Shown here in pieces: positions 6,068 to 6,463 of a stretch of 6,463 nucleotides of DNA. This stretch comes from Flavobacteriaceae bacterium (GTDB taxonomy: Bacteria; Bacteroidota; Bacteroidia; Flavobacteriales; Flavobacteriaceae). Position numbers and translations under genes: made by a program. Every line of letters starts with the position of its first letter. Positions within the stretch are counted from its first letter, which is position 1. Location of the stretch: assembly GCA_030633225.1 (NCBI GenBank), contig DAOVTF010000127.1, forward strand, positions 1 through 6,463. The letters run 5' to 3'. Below the pieces are notes generated by a model that saw nothing but the letters and a program-made list of their open reading frames with translations, ran no database searches and was not told the DNA's origin.

Positions 6068-6463
6068 ACCCGTTTAGCGGTTAAAAAGCTAAAGCGTGTT
6101 TAATTTTATTGATTGGTTTATTATTCATTTTGTTGATATATTGTAATAGAGTTAATCCTGCCATTTTGGTTATTATTCTTGTTGCTAACCCAATAAAAGT
6201 TTTTGCATAATTTCTTTTTACCATGAACTGATCAGTCAATTGAGAGAAAACAGTTTCAATCCTCTTTCTAGTTTTCTTAAAAATATATGGATAGGGTTTA
6301 AAACCTTTCTGATTGCTTCTCATAGGAGTTTTAAGTTTAATCTGGACAGAATTAAATAGATCCATTTGATATGGGTCTGAGAGATATCCGCTATCTGCTA
6401 ATAACGTGCAATTATTGATTGTTCCATACTTTATATCATTTAAAAACCCAATATCGTGAACAC
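6068..6463 (-). mobile_element. IS982-family insertion sequence, transposase-3' end only
   Basis: The transposase reading frame and the short sequence after its stop define the end of an IS that runs off the right edge. I place the IS boundary near 6068, where AT-only DNA (AATAATATT) gives way to ACCCGTTTAGCGG; IS982 members usually begin with AC. The other end is not in the window, so neither the terminal inverted repeat nor the target duplication can be confirmed. Near the end, TTTAGC (6073-6078) and GCTAAA (6088-6093) form a 6-bp stem with a 9-base loop over the transposase stop. The next gene on the same strand, the sigma factor, starts about 70 bp beyond. Confidence 0.75.
6081..6463 (-). 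CDS. IS982 family transposase, C-terminal part (5' end outside window)
   Basis: The minus-strand frame is open from the window edge (first whole codon at 6461) to the TAA at 6083-6081, giving the last 126 residues. Two features of the DDE catalytic domain are visible: LLADSGYLSDPYQ, whose Asp (codon 6395-6393) fits the second acidic residue of IS982 transposases (usually DKGY), and KRIETVFSQL, whose Glu (codon 6257-6255) fits the third, 45 residues later. The C-terminus (QFMVKRNYAKTFIGLATRII, then LQYINK and INKIKHAL) is characteristic of the family. No frameshift or internal stop is seen in this part, so the copy may be intact. An internal ATG at 6365 is not the real start, since family sequence continues upstream of it. 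The enzyme would act in the cytoplasm on the IS ends to move the element. Confidence 0.9.
   Translation of the reverse strand, partial: VHDIGFLNDIKYGTINNCTLLADSGYLSDPYQMDLFNSVQIKLKTPMRSNQKGFKPYPYIFKKTRKRIETVFSQLTDQFMVKRNYAKTFIGLATRIITKMAGLTLLQYINKMNNKPINKIKHALAF

Noticed and set aside
6073..6093. Terminator at the end of the transposase gene
   Set aside because: The 6-bp TTTAGC/GCTAAA stem has a 9-base loop and is followed on the minus strand by CGGGTAATATT, not a U-tract.
6081..6365. A complete 94-residue protein starting at 6365
   Set aside because: IS982 transposase sequence, including a catalytic-type Asp, continues upstream in the same frame to the window edge, so this ATG is internal.

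Overview
The window is about 30% G+C (by eye). It has Bacteroidota-style promoters (TAnnTTTG boxes), almost no Shine-Dalgarno sequences, and proteins that read as Flavobacteriaceae family members: a DUF3109 protein, a MarC of the LAFPLIAGAG type and an ECF sigma factor. The most likely source is a flavobacterial chromosome; the genus cannot be set from this sequence.

Left part (1-1771): a minus-strand pair, marC-like membrane protein then a small FAD-binding protein cut by the left edge, is transcribed away from a plus-strand DUF3109 gene. The 84 bp between marC and the DUF3109 gene holds two back-to-back TAnnTTTG boxes. This part looks like ordinary housekeeping or conserved-unknown sequence.

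Centre (1830-5998): three genes that appear to belong together. A 952-residue TPR-CHAT protein on the plus strand has a signal peptide, about 360 residues of TPR-like helices, a complete CHAT protease domain (His789/Cys829) and a C-terminal membrane anchor. Ending only 9 bp away, on the minus strand, is a two-gene operon of an ECF sigma factor and a single-pass membrane protein. That membrane protein has an anti-sigma-like cytoplasmic N-terminus and a periplasmic TPR domain. The arrangement suggests an envelope-facing signalling module in which the CHAT protease could act on, or be sensed through, the membrane regulator of the sigma factor. The domain calls are well supported. The functional link is inference; it resembles the known TPR-CHAT/substrate/sigma-factor logic of type III-E CRISPR (Csx29-Csx30-RpoE), but there is no CRISPR or Cas gene here.

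Right end (about 6068-6463): the 3' part of an IS982-family insertion sequence, pointing the same way as the sigma operon and ending about 70 bp upstream of the sigma start codon. Between them lies a perfect 14-bp tandem duplication that contains promoter-like sequence. The IS may have cut off or replaced upstream control of the sigma operon.

No tRNA, rRNA, CRISPR array, riboswitch or strong intrinsic terminator was seen. No gene-free stretch exceeds 300 bases.
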